Position numbers and translations under genes: made by a program. The notes beneath the pieces were generated by a model. It made no database searches and was not told where the DNA came from. It saw only the letters and a list, made by a program, of their open reading frames with translations. Shown here piece after piece: positions 1 through 8,910 of a stretch of DNA of 64,000 nt (its first letter is position 1; each line of letters opens with the position of its first letter). This stretch comes from Candidatus Saccharibacteria bacterium oral taxon 488 (GTDB lineage: Bacteria > Patescibacteriota > Saccharimonadia > Saccharimonadales > Saccharimonadaceae), in contig CP040000.1 of assembly GCA_013100805.1 (NCBI GenBank), positions 62,001 to 126,000 of the forward strand, read 5' to 3'.

Positions 1-437
1 TGGCGGGCGCGCTGCGCTATCAATTTTTGAAGGTGAAAATTGGTAGCGACGTGGTATTTGATATCAATGATGCGGTCAGTCTCACCGGTAATACTGGTAG
101 CTACCTGCAATATGCACACGCTCGGGCGCGAGGAATTTTGGCAAAATCTGAGCAAGCAGTTGCATTTCCGACAGAATTGTTCGACGAAGATCGGCTGCTC
201 GTCAGGAAAATGAGTGAATACGCCGAGGCGGTTAACCGCGCTACCGAAAGTTTGGAGCCGCATCATGTCTGCGCCTATTTGTTTGAGCTGGCGCAGGAGT
301 TCAACCGTTACTATGAGAAAAATCAAGTTGTCGGCAGCGACAAAGAAGCGCACCGTGTCGGCTTGGTGGCGGTGTATGCTGACATCTTGAAGGCGGGACT
401 CACCATTCTTGGTATCGTTGCCCCTGATAAATTGTAA
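1..437 (+). CDS. argS: Arginyl-tRNA synthetase, C-terminal part (5' end outside window)
   Basis: The reading frame is open from base 3 and has no start in the window, so this is the tail of a gene beginning upstream. The 144 visible residues match the DALR anticodon-binding domain of class I arginyl-tRNA synthetases: a segment SYLQYAHARARGIL, an all-helical stretch, and the ending with FNRYYEKNQVVG followed by a helix and LGIVAPDKL. This domain recognises the tRNA-Arg anticodon; the catalytic Rossmann domain must lie upstream. The gene ends with TAA and no hairpin terminator follows. The identification is secure because the ending is characteristic of ArgS. Confidence 0.93.
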   Translation, partial: AGALRYQFLKVKIGSDVVFDINDAVSLTGNTGSYLQYAHARARGILAKSEQAVAFPTELFDEDRLLVRKMSEYAEAVNRATESLEPHHVCAYLFELAQEFNRYYEKNQVVGSDKEAHRVGLVAVYADILKAGLTILGIVAPDKL

Positions 438-469
438 AATATTAGTAAATATTATATGATACAGCAGAG

Positions 470-1540
470 ATGGAAGAGCATCTTTCTGCTAATTTGATGA
501 CGCCTAAACGGCAATTAGTTAAGGCTGAGCCAGGACTACGACGTGAACTTTTATTAGACTCGCAGCAGCTGAAGTTGATTCGTGCGGTGTATGAACAGTC
601 TCCGCAGACGTATGATGCTGCAACGAAGGCGGCAGTTAATATAGCACAGGTGGTGCGACAAACGGTGGATTTTGCTCCGACTTCGGCTGATTCACCGCTA
701 CTCAATGCAGTCAAAGTTGCCAGTCGTGAGGCTACAAACTGTTTTGGCCATGCCATTATTGCGTCAGAGTGTCTGGAGCAGCTCGGCATTGAGCATTGCA
801 TCAGCTACGCGAATCAGCATGCCATGGTGACACTATTTGATCGGGGCAGTGAGCGAGCTTTTTTGCTCGATGTGGCGACGGAGGAGCTATGTTGTGATAT
901 GACCGGCGTGCTTGGCAGCGGTGCGCCCAACCCGCTTGACCAGCTAGCGATGGGTGAGTTGCGGGCGGTGAATACATTTTTTTCAGGGGAACTCTTGAAA
1001 CGACTACCACCGTCGATCGATAGGCAAAAGTTTATGAGCTCAAGGCCATGGCTATCATTTGATGCTATCGATGCGGCACAATCTCATGAACATAAGCCTC
1101 GAAATCGGATATTACAATTCTTAACATTACCCTCAGTACCGGGGCGTATGTTGTTGATTCAGCAGTACAATGCTGCCCGACAAGTGGGGTCGGGTGATAT
1201 CGAAACAGCGAGTAAAGAGCTGTCGGAATTATCAGGGTTATATCTTGATGTTGACTCGCGAAATGGCCTGAAGGAAGTCGATGAGTTGTGCCGTCGGCTA
1301 ATATTGGCAGGAAAATATGACGAAGTAATCGATTTGGCGGCTATGGTGGACGAGAGCCTGGTCCCAGACGACAAATCGAAAAATAAGTTATTTTTGCCAG
1401 ATATCATGCGAAAAATTGCTAGACAGACAGAAAACAAGGAACTTGCCTGGCGGGCTATTAAACTATACGAGGAAAATCCACCAAATAGCCTGCGCAACGG
1501 TAAACTCGCTGCAGCCAGAAAACTTTTAGATAATTTGTAA
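470..1540 (+). CDS. Hypothetical protein with transglutaminase-like Cys-His-Asp arrangement
   Basis: This 356-residue protein has no signal peptide or membrane span. Residues about 85-140 carry NCFGHA (Cys91), NQHAMV (His117) and FLLDVATEE (Asp134). That order and spacing resembles the catalytic triad of transglutaminase-like cysteine proteases and peptide N-glycanases. Downstream is a helical region of about 200 residues that could be TPR-like. A possible -10 box TATGAT (455-460) ends 9 nt before the ATG and no ribosome site is visible, so the mRNA may be leaderless. The enzymatic class is inferred from three residues only; the substrate is unknown. It may equally be a non-catalytic relative. 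Confidence 0.6.
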   Translation: MEEHLSANLMTPKRQLVKAEPGLRRELLLDSQQLKLIRAVYEQSPQTYDAATKAAVNIAQVVRQTVDFAPTSADSPLLNAVKVASREATNCFGHAIIASECLEQLGIEHCISYANQHAMVTLFDRGSERAFLLDVATEELCCDMTGVLGSGAPNPLDQLAMGELRAVNTFFSGELLKRLPPSIDRQKFMSSRPWLSFDAIDAAQSHEHKPRNRILQFLTLPSVPGRMLLIQQYNAARQVGSGDIETASKELSELSGLYLDVDSRNGLKEVDELCRRLILAGKYDEVIDLAAMVDESLVPDDKSKNKLFLPDIMRKIARQTENKELAWRAIKLYEENPPNSLRNGKLAAARKLLDNL

Positions 1541-1586
1541 AGTTTTATGCTACAATCAAGATATTACTTAACGCAAAGGAGTTTTT

Positions 1587-2021
1587 ATGGCAGAGAAAAA
1601 AATAGCCAAGAAGGCGACTACTAAACAGACGACCGCTAAGAAATCAATTGTGAAAAAACCAAGCGTGGCAGCACTGAAAGAAAAGGCGGCAGCAGTCAAA
1701 GGTCATGGTGGCGGTTTTATGACATTTATTCGCGAGCAGGGCGTGGTTGGCCTGGCTGTCGGTCTGGCGATCGGTACAGCGGCTGGCGATACCGTGAAAA
1801 AGTTGGTGACGGCGTTCATCGACCCGCTGGTGCAGCTGATTGTCGGCTCGCAGGAAGGCCTGCAGGCAGCATCATTCTCTGTTGAGATTGCTGGTCGCAA
1901 GGGTGAATTCCTGTACGGTGCGTTTGTTAGCTCGCTGATCACTTTGTTAGCGGTGGCGTTTGTGGTGTATGCGATTATTCACTTTTTGAAGCTGGATAAA
2001 TTAGACAAGAAAAAAGACTGA
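1587..2021 (+). CDS. mscL: Large-conductance mechanosensitive channel (MscL family)
   Basis: MscL forms a membrane channel that opens under tension to release solutes on osmotic downshift. The first 40 residues are a Lys/Ala-rich basic extension not usual in MscL. Then FMTFIREQGVVGLAVGLAIG matches the family N-terminal helix and TM1, and a second span (LITLLAVAFVVYAIIHFLKL) ends in a charged Lys/Asp tail. Total length is 144 residues, normal when the extension is counted. A promoter with TGC-TACAAT (1548-1556) and a Shine-Dalgarno AAAGGAG about 6 nt before the ATG give a conventional leader. A strong terminator follows. Confidence 0.85.
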   Translation: MAEKKIAKKATTKQTTAKKSIVKKPSVAALKEKAAAVKGHGGGFMTFIREQGVVGLAVGLAIGTAAGDTVKKLVTAFIDPLVQLIVGSQEGLQAASFSVEIAGRKGEFLYGAFVSSLITLLAVAFVVYAIIHFLKLDKLDKKKD

Positions 2022-2038
2022 CTGGGCCTTAAAAACAG

Positions 2039-2067
2039 ATCCGCCGGATAAATACGGCGGATTTTTT
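2039..2067 (+). terminator. Rho-independent terminator after mscL
   Basis: The stem ATCCGCCG / CGGCGGAT (2039-2046 and 2055-2062) with an 8-nt loop is followed by a run of T. It lies between mscL and the convergent pyrH gene and should end the mscL transcript. Confidence 0.9.
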
Positions 2068-2101
2068 ATGTAAAACGATTTATGCTGGACCGTACTCAGG
2101 G

Positions 2102-2806
2102 CTAGGAAATCAGCGTGCCGACTGATTCGCCGTTGGCAGCTCGGGCAATATTGCCGTCGGTGAGTAAGTCGCAGATAATAACCGGGATGTGTTCATCCAT
2201 AGCCAGACCGATGGCGGCTTTGTCCATGACGGCGATATCGGGGTTAGTGAGGGCGTCCTGGTATGATAGCTGATCAAGTTTAACAGCGTCTGGAAATCTC
2301 ACCGGATCCTTATCATATACGCCGTCGACTTTCGTTGTTTTGATCACCATGTCGCACTGCATCTCTAGGGCGAGGTTGAGAGCGGCGGTGTCGGTGGTCA
2401 GGAAGGGCCGGCCAGTGCCACAGGCAACGATGACCACCCGGCCTTTTTGAATGTGGCTGAGCGCCCGGCGGAAAGTGTAGTGGTCGATAAATTGATTAAT
2501 TTCTACAGTGGACAGGGCGCGGGTTGGCAAGCCAGCGTCGTTGAAGACATCAGCCAGGGCGATGGCGTTCATCAGGGTAGAGAGCATGCCGATATTATGG
2601 GCTGAAACAGGCTGAATGCCGTGGCCGACGATTTGGTTGCCGCGGACATAATTGCCGCCGCCAACCATGATGACGACTTCGGCGCCAGTTTTTAGCGCTG
2701 GTTTGATTTGTTCGGCGATCCAGCGGGCGCGAGCGGGGTCGAAGCCGCTGGCGAACTCGCCCTGAAGCTGCTCGCCGGATAATTTGAGGAGAATGCGTTT
2801 GGTCAT
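2102..2806 (-). CDS. pyrH: Uridylate kinase (UMP kinase)
   Basis: PyrH phosphorylates UMP to UDP, an essential step for RNA and DNA precursors. It belongs to the amino-acid-kinase fold. Visible hallmarks are KRILLKLSGE at the N-terminus, VIMVGGGNYVRG, the MNAIALAD helix, and the nucleotide segment TTKVDGVYDKDP. The length of 234 residues is normal. The ATG at 2806 was chosen because the conserved sequence begins directly after it. A longer reading frame runs upstream through the promoter and lacks family sequence. An extended -10 (TGC-TACACT, complement of 2813-2821) leaves 6 nt to the ATG, so a leaderless mRNA is likely. It is divergent from orn. Confidence 0.95.
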   Translation of the reverse strand: MTKRILLKLSGEQLQGEFASGFDPARARWIAEQIKPALKTGAEVVIMVGGGNYVRGNQIVGHGIQPVSAHNIGMLSTLMNAIALADVFNDAGLPTRALSTVEINQFIDHYTFRRALSHIQKGRVVIVACGTGRPFLTTDTAALNLALEMQCDMVIKTTKVDGVYDKDPVRFPDAVKLDQLSYQDALTNPDIAVMDKAAIGLAMDEHIPVIICDLLTDGNIARAANGESVGTLIS

Positions 2807-2849
2807 GGTTTTAGTGTAGCATGCTGCAAGGAAGTGGTAAAATAGAAAC
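2807..2849. promoter_or_regulatory. Compact divergent promoter region between pyrH and orn
   Basis: Only 43 bp separate the two start codons. The pyrH side has TGC-TACACT (complement of 2813-2821) and the orn side has TGG-TAAAAT (2835-2843). Each -10 box ends 6 nt from its ATG. The -35 region of each promoter must therefore fall in or next to the other promoter. Confidence 0.7.
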
Positions 2850-3401
2850 ATGAAAGCCAGTTTTAAGCCGAAAAAGATTTTATGGATGGATTTGGAGATG
2901 ACCGGGCTGGATCCGGTGCATGATGAGATTTTGGAGGTGGCGGCGATCGTCACGGATTGGGATTTTACGGAGATTGCGACGTATGAGGGAGTGGTGTGTC
3001 ATGATTCAGAGAAGCTAGGTAAATTGCTAGATCGAAATGCTAGCTTTTGGAACGAGCATCCAGCGGCACGCCGCGGTTTGGAGGAACAAAACGCCTCTGG
3101 CAAACCGCTGGCCGAAGTGGAGCGCGATTTGTTGGCGTTTTGCGATGAATATTTTGCGGACGAGCCGCGGATTTTACTGGGCGGCAATTCAATTCACCAA
3201 GACCGGCGGTTTATTGACGGGTGGTGGCCTACGTTGTCAAAAAGGCTACACTATCGGATGTTGGACGTTAGTGCCTGGAAAGTGGTGTTTGAAGGTAAAT
3301 ACGGCAAGAAATTTGCCAAACCAGAGGACCATCGGGCGCTGGAAGATATTCGCGGCAGCATTATGGAATTACAATATTATTTGAAGAAGGTGAAAAGCTA
3401 G
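2850..3401 (+). CDS. orn: Oligoribonuclease, DEDDh 3'-5' exoribonuclease
   Basis: Orn degrades 2-5 nt RNA fragments to mononucleotides, the last step of mRNA decay. It works downstream of PNPase and RNase J, both also in this window. The DEDDh residues are visible: WMDLEMTGLD (motif I, Asp and Glu), GGNSIHQDRRF (motif II) and HRALEDIRGS (motif III, His and Asp). The length of 183 residues matches the family. The gene starts 6 nt after an extended -10 box, without a ribosome-binding site. Orn is typical of gamma-proteobacteria and Actinobacteria, so its presence here is informative about how nanoRNA is handled. Confidence 0.93.
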   Translation: MKASFKPKKILWMDLEMTGLDPVHDEILEVAAIVTDWDFTEIATYEGVVCHDSEKLGKLLDRNASFWNEHPAARRGLEEQNASGKPLAEVERDLLAFCDEYFADEPRILLGGNSIHQDRRFIDGWWPTLSKRLHYRMLDVSAWKVVFEGKYGKKFAKPEDHRALEDIRGSIMELQYYLKKVKS

Positions 3402-3437
3402 GCTTACCAGCTGGCATATTTATGGTCGTTGAATTAT

Positions 3438-3466
3438 TTGACAAAAGCAGGCTTCTCTGATACTCT
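3438..3466 (+). promoter_or_regulatory. Consensus sigma-70 promoter for the TPR-like gene
   Basis: TTGACA (3438-3443), a 17-bp spacer and TACTCT (3461-3466), preceded by TGA as an extended -10. A Shine-Dalgarno site AAGGAG (3475-3480) follows before the gene. Confidence 0.75.
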
Positions 3467-3489
3467 CTTGGTAAAAGGAGTTGACGAAA

Positions 3490-4203
3490 ATGTGTGCAAT
3501 GAGTTCTGAGTTACATCAATATGTGACCGGGCTAACGAATGAGATTTCGCGCGGTCATTTTGATGAGGCTGTGCGGCTTGGCGATAAAGCGCTGGCAACG
3601 GAGGAGTTGCATGGTGAGGGCAACGAGTCACTGCTGGGGGAGGTGTATCGCAATATGGCCGCCGCGAGTGATCGTTTGGGCCGAACTGACGCGGCGCTTA
3701 AATATATCGATCAGGCATATGACATCCACGATATGGCAACTAACAAGGACCCCGAGATTGAGACGCTACGAGAGCGGTCGGCCACGGCATCATATGTTGG
3801 TATATTTGCATTAAAGGCGTATCTATTGGCAGATAGCAGGGATGAAGCGTTGGCAGACAAGGCGCGACTCATGACGCGGCAAGCTGCGCTGGACATGGCA
3901 CAAGTAAACCAGCTTTCTAAAGAAGAGAACGCTGACCAGTACGAGATAAATATGGCATCTCGCTGGGGTATGACTGAAAGTCTAGTGGGTGACAGACGGC
4001 GAGGCTTGGCGTTGGCGGGCCGGGCAATCCGATTAGCGTGGCAATCGGAGCGGGATCAGCAAAAGGGCTTGACGGGCCGAGATGTCCTCAGGGCACGAAC
4101 ACGAGCGGTGCTTCGCGGTATGGCGGCCGTAGCGGTGAATGCCGCAAGTCGATTTGGCGCGACGCGGGGTATTGCTGAGAAAATTGCTCTTAAGACATTG
4201 TGA
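3490..4203 (+). CDS. Hypothetical protein with TPR-like helical repeats
   Basis: This soluble protein of about 237 residues consists almost wholly of helices. Segments such as HFDEAVRLGDKALA and LGRTDAALKYIDQAYDI match the TPR pattern of paired helices with small residues at fixed positions. There is no signal peptide. The ATG at 3490 was preferred to an in-frame TTG at 3481 because AAGGAG sits 9 nt upstream of it. A strong promoter precedes it, so it is probably well expressed. TPR proteins are scaffolds for protein-protein contact; the partner is unknown. Confidence 0.65.
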   Translation: MCAMSSELHQYVTGLTNEISRGHFDEAVRLGDKALATEELHGEGNESLLGEVYRNMAAASDRLGRTDAALKYIDQAYDIHDMATNKDPEIETLRERSATASYVGIFALKAYLLADSRDEALADKARLMTRQAALDMAQVNQLSKEENADQYEINMASRWGMTESLVGDRRRGLALAGRAIRLAWQSERDQQKGLTGRDVLRARTRAVLRGMAAVAVNAASRFGATRGIAEKIALKTL

Positions 4204-4218
4204 TTGTATACTGAGAGC

Positions 4219-4554
4219 ATGACTCATAAACAATTTGAAGAGTTTATCCTCAGTTTGCCCGGTGTGTGGCTGGATTATCCGTTTGGCGAGGATATCGCGG
4301 TGTATAAATTTGGCAAGAGCAATAACGGCGCAGGGAAGATGGTGGCGCTGGTAGCGGAGGGATCAAAGCCACTCAGGGTAAGTCTAAAGTGCGATCCGCT
4401 GTTGGCTGAGAATTTGCGGGAGAAATACGAGACGGTGCTGCCGGGCTATCATCTGAACAAGAAACACTGGAACACTATCATTTGCTCGGGGCAACTGAGT
4501 GATGAGGAAATTTTTGATTTGGCGCGACTGAGTTATCGGTTGGTGGCGGAGTGA
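4219..4554 (+). CDS. MmcQ/YjbR family DNA-binding-like protein
   Basis: This small single-domain protein of 111 residues begins with the family pattern HKQFEEFILSLPGVWLDYPFG. A segment on fold-specific protein comparison (VSLKCDPLLAENLR) and PGYHLNKKHWNTI follow. These match YjbR (CyaY-like fold) proteins, whose DNA-binding role is known for a few members only. It begins 15 nt after the upstream gene stop and ends close to a convergent membrane protein gene. The start at 4219 was chosen over a TTG at 4204 because the conserved sequence begins there. Confidence 0.8.
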   Translation: MTHKQFEEFILSLPGVWLDYPFGEDIAVYKFGKSNNGAGKMVALVAEGSKPLRVSLKCDPLLAENLREKYETVLPGYHLNKKHWNTIICSGQLSDEEIFDLARLSYRLVAE

Positions 4555-4561
4555 GTAAAGC

Positions 4562-5182
4562 TTATGATTTTCCCGAATCACCGGTGATCGCCATGAGCTG
4601 CTTGCGTACGTTGGTGAGGTCGGAAATAGTTTTTTCGAGAAAGTCAATTGTGCTTTTGCTGCGCGAACCCTCTTTGATACGATTCATCATCAGCAGCGTG
4701 TCGGCCAGTTCGGTATTCATGGTGTAAGCGTAGGTGTTGTCGAGGTCGGCATTGAGATAGGCCTCCTCAAATTTTTCCTCGAGTTTTGTCGGTGGGTCGA
4801 GCGCGGTGATGTTTTTGAGGTCTTTTTTGACGTCGATGTTCTGGGTGGCGGCTGGTGTCTCTATAGACTTATTAGCAGTGGTGAGAACGGCAGTGAGCGA
4901 GCTATTGGCGTCTTGGAGTTGGCTGGATTTGAGGCGGGAAGTAAATTTCTCGGAGACAGTTTGGAGTTTTTGCAAGCGGGCAACGAGATTGGTTAATGAG
5001 GGGCCGCGGGAAGCGTTTTGGGCGGCATTAATAATAAAGACCAGACCGAGCAGCCCGATGATACCGAGAACGAGCAAGATAATCTTTGACTTTTTATCAA
5101 AGCCTTGCGGCGCTGGCGGTGCAGAAATTTGATTGAGATAATCAATACCGGTTGGCACGTCATAGTCATTGTGTGGCTGCAT
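4562..5182 (-). CDS. Hypothetical single-span membrane protein
   Basis: This 206-residue protein has a short Pro-rich cytoplasmic head (about 35 residues), one hydrophobic helix (IILLVLGIIGLLGLVFII) and an external helical domain of about 150 residues rich in Ser, Thr, Lys and Asp. This head-helix-domain plan recurs in other hypotheticals of this window (23370, 29569). No catalytic motif is evident. The ATG at 5182 begins the sensible sequence; a much longer open frame upstream runs antisense into dnaG and is an artefact. Function unknown, probably a surface or envelope-associated protein. Confidence 0.65.
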   Translation of the reverse strand: MQPHNDYDVPTGIDYLNQISAPPAPQGFDKKSKIILLVLGIIGLLGLVFIINAAQNASRGPSLTNLVARLQKLQTVSEKFTSRLKSSQLQDANSSLTAVLTTANKSIETPAATQNIDVKKDLKNITALDPPTKLEEKFEEAYLNADLDNTYAYTMNTELADTLLMMNRIKEGSRSKSTIDFLEKTISDLTNVRKQLMAITGDSGKS

Positions 5183-5236
5183 ACACCCATTAAAGCATAA
5201 ACAACAACAGAGGTAAAGAGTGATATAATAAAAACC

Positions 5237-6970
5237 ATGAATGATGCCAAGGAAGAAGTGCGGGCGCGGCTGAATATCGATGATGTAATCGGTGAATATG
5301 TTCAGCTGAAGCGGGCGGGTCGTAATCTGAAAGGGCTCAGTCCATTCACTGATGAGCGGACGCCGAGTTTTATGGTCAGTCCGGAGAAGCAGATTTGGCA
5401 TGATTTTTCTTCGGGCAAGGGCGGCGATATTTTTACATTCGTGATGCTGGTGGAGGGGATGGATTTTCGTCAGGCGCTGGAGCATTTGGCGCGCAAGGTG
5501 GGCGTGGATTTGAGTTTGTTTTCTCATGGTGATGGGCGCACGGCCAAGCGGCGGGTCCGGGCTAGGGAAGCGCTGAAATTGGCCGCGAATTTTTATCAGC
5601 AAAATTTGGTAAAAAATCCGGCAGCGCTAGAATATGCGGTGAAAAAACGGCGGCTGAATCGGCAGACGATCGGTGATTTTATCGTCGGTTATGCGCCGGA
5701 TCAGGGCGATGCGCTGACCAAAGCGCTGGAGAAGCGGGGGTTTTCGCGCCGGGAACTGGCTGATGCGGGGCTGGTGAATCGGTTTGGCGGCGACTTGTTT
5801 CGGGGGCGGATGATGGTGGCCTTGAGCGACGGCAGCGGCGAGGTGGTTGGCTTTACGGGGCGAATTATTCGCGACGATCCGCGTGCGCCGAAATATTTGA
5901 ATACGCCACAGACATTGCTATTTGATAAATCGCGCCACATTTTTGGGCTGTATCAGGCGAAAGAGGCGATTCGTAGGAGTGATGCGGCGGTGATTGTCGA
6001 GGGGAATTTGGATGTGGTTAGCAGCCATCAAGCTGGCATTAAAAACGTGGTGGCGACGGCGGGGACAGCGATGACACTGCAACATCTGAAGGCGCTGAGC
6101 CGGCTGGCGGGGCGGATTCGTGTGGCGTTTGATGGCGACCGGGCGGGCGTGAGTGCAACGGAGCGGGCGATCAATTTGGCGCAAGAAATTGGCGTGGAAC
6201 TAGAGGTGGTGAGTCTGCCGGATGACGTAAAAGATCCGGACGAATTGATCCAAAAGGATGCGTCGTTATGGAAAGCGGCGGTTGAGCGGGCGCAGCCAGC
6301 TGTGGATTGGGTGATCGCTCGGCACGCCGAAATGGAAGATTTGAAAACGGCGGAGGGGAAGCGGCGATTTTCGACAACTGCGCTGAGAATCGTACGCAGT
6401 CTGAAAGATCCGGTAGAGCAGGAGCATTATTTATCGGTGATTTCTAAAGAAACTGGTGCTAGTCTCGCGGCCTTGCGAGCAAAGCTGGGTGCTGAGAGAC
6501 TGGCGCCGCCCGCTCAGCTCAAAAAACCAAAGATTGAAAAGGTGACTCCCAGCAAACCTCGTGACGAATTAGCGGACATCATCGTCGGTCTAGCGCTCAG
6601 TCAGCCGTCGACCCGGCGCTGGGTCGGGGCGCTCGAGGTGGCAAGCTTGGACGAGCCAGCTCGAGCAGTGGTGGCGGCGCTGCAAGCTGAGCCGCTACTT
6701 GACATAGAAAAATTGCCACGTCCCTTGCAAAAATTTGAGCAGTATGTGAAAATAGTACAGTTAAAAAGTGAACGCCGCTACATGGACTGGGAACCAGAAG
6801 CTCTGGACAGTGAAATGGCGCGTTTGGTAAAGCAATTGATACGTAAACACCGCGACACAAAAAAACAACAATTATTAGAAGATTTGCGTGAGGCTGAGGA
6901 GCTCAGCGATGAGGCGCGGGCGCGCACCTTGCGGCAGCAGCTAAACACACTGATTAAGGAGAATGCGTGA
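5237..6970 (+). CDS. dnaG: DNA primase lacking canonical zinc ligands
   Basis: DnaG makes RNA primers for replication with DnaB helicase. The order is normal: N-terminal zinc-binding-type domain (1-95), catalytic core and TOPRIM (IVEGNLDVV about residue 255, VAFDGDRAG about 300), then a helicase-binding C-terminal region. Length 577 matches the family. Oddly, all four zinc ligands are replaced: the usual CPFH is SPFT (Ser35, Thr38) and the usual CFGC is DFSS (Asp56, Ser59), while surrounding sequence (ERTPSF, VSPEKQ) is preserved. An extended -10 (TGATATAAT, 5221-5229) lies 7 nt before the ATG, predicting a leaderless mRNA. rpoD follows with overlap, as in many macromolecular synthesis operons. 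Confidence 0.96.
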   Translation: MNDAKEEVRARLNIDDVIGEYVQLKRAGRNLKGLSPFTDERTPSFMVSPEKQIWHDFSSGKGGDIFTFVMLVEGMDFRQALEHLARKVGVDLSLFSHGDGRTAKRRVRAREALKLAANFYQQNLVKNPAALEYAVKKRRLNRQTIGDFIVGYAPDQGDALTKALEKRGFSRRELADAGLVNRFGGDLFRGRMMVALSDGSGEVVGFTGRIIRDDPRAPKYLNTPQTLLFDKSRHIFGLYQAKEAIRRSDAAVIVEGNLDVVSSHQAGIKNVVATAGTAMTLQHLKALSRLAGRIRVAFDGDRAGVSATERAINLAQEIGVELEVVSLPDDVKDPDELIQKDASLWKAAVERAQPAVDWVIARHAEMEDLKTAEGKRRFSTTALRIVRSLKDPVEQEHYLSVISKETGASLAALRAKLGAERLAPPAQLKKPKIEKVTPSKPRDELADIIVGLALSQPSTRRWVGALEVASLDEPARAVVAALQAEPLLDIEKLPRPLQKFEQYVKIVQLKSERRYMDWEPEALDSEMARLVKQLIRKHRDTKKQQLLEDLREAEELSDEARARTLRQQLNTLIKENA

Positions 6971-7932
6971 ACAACGACCAGCAATACACCCCGACCAATG
7001 ACGATCCACTCGAGCCAGATTTGACGGCGGTACATGATGACGAGGAGATAGAAGATCTAGAGGCGCTGAGCGCTGGTCAGTATCTGGATGACATTTCGGA
7101 CGATTCGGTGCGGCTGTATCTGCGTGAGATTGGTAAAATCCCGCTGTTAAGTTCGGACGAGGAAATGGAGCTGGCGCGGCGGATCATCGAGGGCGACAAG
7201 AAAGCCAAGGACAAGATGGCTGAGGCCAACATGCGTTTGGTGGTGTCAATTGCCAAGCGGTATTCGGGCCGTGGGTTGGATTTTTTGGACTTGATCCAGG
7301 AAGGTAATACTGGCTTGCTGCGCGCCGTGGAGAAATTCGATCCGGACAAGGGCTTTAAGTTTTCGACCTATGCGACGTGGTGGATTCGTCAGGCGATTAC
7401 CCGGGCGATCGCTGATCAGGCGCGGACGATTCGCATCCCCGTGCATATGATCGAGACGATTAACAAGCTGGTACGGACGCAGCGACGACTTACTCAGGAG
7501 CTGAACCGTGAGCCAACAATGGAAGAATTGTCCAAGGAAATGGACATGGAGCCGGAAAAGATTGAGTACATCAACAAAATTCGGCAAGAGACGTCGAGTT
7601 TGGATGCTGGCATCGGGCGTGATGGCGACGAGGAAGATTCGGTGCTGGGTGATTTCATCGAGGATGAAGATACGATTTCACCAGAAGAATCAGCGACCAA
7701 TCAGCTGCTGAAAGAAAAGGTCGCCGAGGTGCTGTCGAGCCTGTCTGATCGTGAGCAAAAAATTGTGCGCATGCGGTTCGGGCTGGACAATGGCGGCAAA
7801 AGCCATACGCTCGAGGAAGTCGGCCAACAATTTGCCGTGACGCGTGAACGAATTCGTCAGATTGAAGCGAAGGCTTTGGCAAAACTAAGGAAGCACAAAG
7901 ACGCTAAGAAGTTGTATGAATATTTGAGCTAG
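6967..7932 (+). CDS. rpoD: Primary RNA polymerase sigma factor (sigma-70)
   Basis: This is the housekeeping sigma factor directing RNA polymerase to promoters. Region 1.2 ([15 protein letters not shown]), region 2 ([28 protein letters not shown] with [13 protein letters not shown]), region 3 and region 4 ([22 protein letters not shown]) are all present. With 321 residues it is short: region 1.1 is reduced to an acidic stub. The GTG start at 6967 overlaps the dnaG stop (GTGA), implying translational coupling. The frequent extended -10 boxes in this window fit a sigma with an intact region 3.0 and 2.4. The gene ends 3 bp from a convergent gene. Confidence 0.97.
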   Translation: MNNDQQYTPTNDDPLEPDLTAVHDDEEIEDLEALSAGQYLDDISDDSVRLYLREIGKIPLLSSDEEMELARRIIEGDKKAKDKMAEANMRLVVSIAKRYSGRGLDFLDLIQEGNTGLLRAVEKFDPDKGFKFSTYATWWIRQAITRAIADQARTIRIPVHMIETINKLVRTQRRLTQELNREPTMEELSKEMDMEPEKIEYINKIRQETSSLDAGIGRDGDEEDSVLGDFIEDEDTISPEESATNQLLKEKVAEVLSSLSDREQKIVRMRFGLDNGGKSHTLEEVGQQFAVTRERIRQIEAKALAKLRKHKDAKKLYEYLS

Positions 7933-7935
7933 GTG

Positions 7936-8250
7936 TTACTTATCACCGACTTCTTTTGCGGGAGTTACCTCATCCAGCTCATGTTTCTTAGCTCGTAAAG
8001 CCTGATTTCTTTTGACGTCGCGTGGATCCACCCCTTCAGGCGGCTCCTCCATAAGAGCTTTATACCTGTCGAACTCTGCTATGCGAGCCAGCTCCTCATC
8101 AGTCAACCGTGCTGCTTGCGTTCCCTTCTCACCGAGTTTGAGTGCGGTGGTATTATCTGGCTTGTCTACTTCCGCCCGACTTGACTCGCCTTCTGGCTGC
8201 TCTACGGGTGATGTTTGTTGTGGTAGTTTGTCAGTGTTATCGTGTTCCAT
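7936..8250 (-). CDS. Small acidic hypothetical protein
   Basis: This 104-residue hydrophilic protein is rich in Glu, Asp, Lys, Pro and Gln. The first half looks disordered; a helical patch (TDEELARIAEFDRYKALMEE) and a motif PPEGVDPRDVKRNQALRAKK follow. There is no membrane span or known domain. An extended -10 (TGC-TATATT, complement of 8258-8266) lies 7 nt before the ATG at 8250, supporting that start and a leaderless mRNA; an in-frame upstream ATG lies within the promoter. Function unknown. Confidence 0.55.
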   Translation of the reverse strand: MEHDNTDKLPQQTSPVEQPEGESSRAEVDKPDNTTALKLGEKGTQAARLTDEELARIAEFDRYKALMEEPPEGVDPRDVKRNQALRAKKHELDEVTPAKEVGDK

Positions 8251-8322
8251 GGTTGTAAATATAGCATATAATTTACTTTTTTGCAACCATATGCAGTAAG
8301 ATGGTTTATGGATGATGATAAT

Positions 8323-8910
8323 TTAACACTGCTCAGGTGCCTTGCAAAAATGTTCGTGGTGAGTGATAGCTTCCAGCTGCGCATATAGTTCGTCCAGTCC
8401 GCGGTCGTTCATCACAAAATAATCAGCAATGGCAATTGGTCCGCCTTTTTCTAGATTCTCAATTTCTGACCAATCGCGTTGGTCAACTTCGCGTGGTTGC
8501 ATTGGCCGCTCAGGGCGTTTGGCCATGCGTTGATAGCGCAGGTGTTTTGGTGTGACGACGGCGATGACGGACATTTGGCCAGGGAATTCGTGCTTGAGAA
8601 TTTTATATTCGCTCCAAGTGTACAGCCCGTCCAGGACGATAAGTTTTTGGCCAGCGTCAATCAAGTCATGCGCCGATTTGACGACGCGTTTGACCACGAA
8701 ATCTTTGCCTTCGCGACGGCGGATTTCCTCGCGGAATTTTTGCTGATTGTCCCACGTTGGTTCGATGCCTGCCTCGTCCATGGCTTTGTAGATAACGCCG
8801 CCGAAATAAATTTTTGGGAAGCCCTTTTTCGTCAAATACTCGACAGCTGAACTTTTGCCGCTACCAGCCAGACCGACCAGGGCGATGATTTTTGCGTGTG
8901 GTTGTGTCAT
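8323..8910 (-). CDS. P-loop nucleotide kinase-like ATPase
   Basis: The N-terminus has a clear Walker A (GLAGSGKSS, residues about 13-21), then KKGFPKIYFGGVIYKAMDEAG, a pattern shared by dephospho-CoA-kinase-like and archaeal UPF0200 kinases. VLDGLYTWSEY and RMAKRPERP resemble the lid region of adenylate-kinase-type enzymes. Length 195. The ATG at 8910 starts 6 nt after an extended -10 (TGC-TATACT, complement of 8917-8925), so the mRNA is probably leaderless. It is transcribed divergently from polA with only 34 bp between the starts. The substrate cannot be told from sequence. Confidence 0.7.
   Translation of the reverse strand: MTQPHAKIIALVGLAGSGKSSAVEYLTKKGFPKIYFGGVIYKAMDEAGIEPTWDNQQKFREEIRRREGKDFVVKRVVKSAHDLIDAGQKLIVLDGLYTWSEYKILKHEFPGQMSVIAVVTPKHLRYQRMAKRPERPMQPREVDQRDWSEIENLEKGGPIAIADYFVMNDRGLDELYAQLEAITHHEHFCKAPEQC

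Noticed and set aside
2807-2953. Upstream extension of the pyrH reading frame
   Set aside because: It reads through the promoter into orn and lacks UMP-kinase sequence; ATG 2806 sits correctly behind the -10 box.
5183-5602. Long antisense extension of the 4562 membrane-protein frame
   Set aside because: It overlaps the dnaG 5' end, has low-complexity composition and no family pattern.
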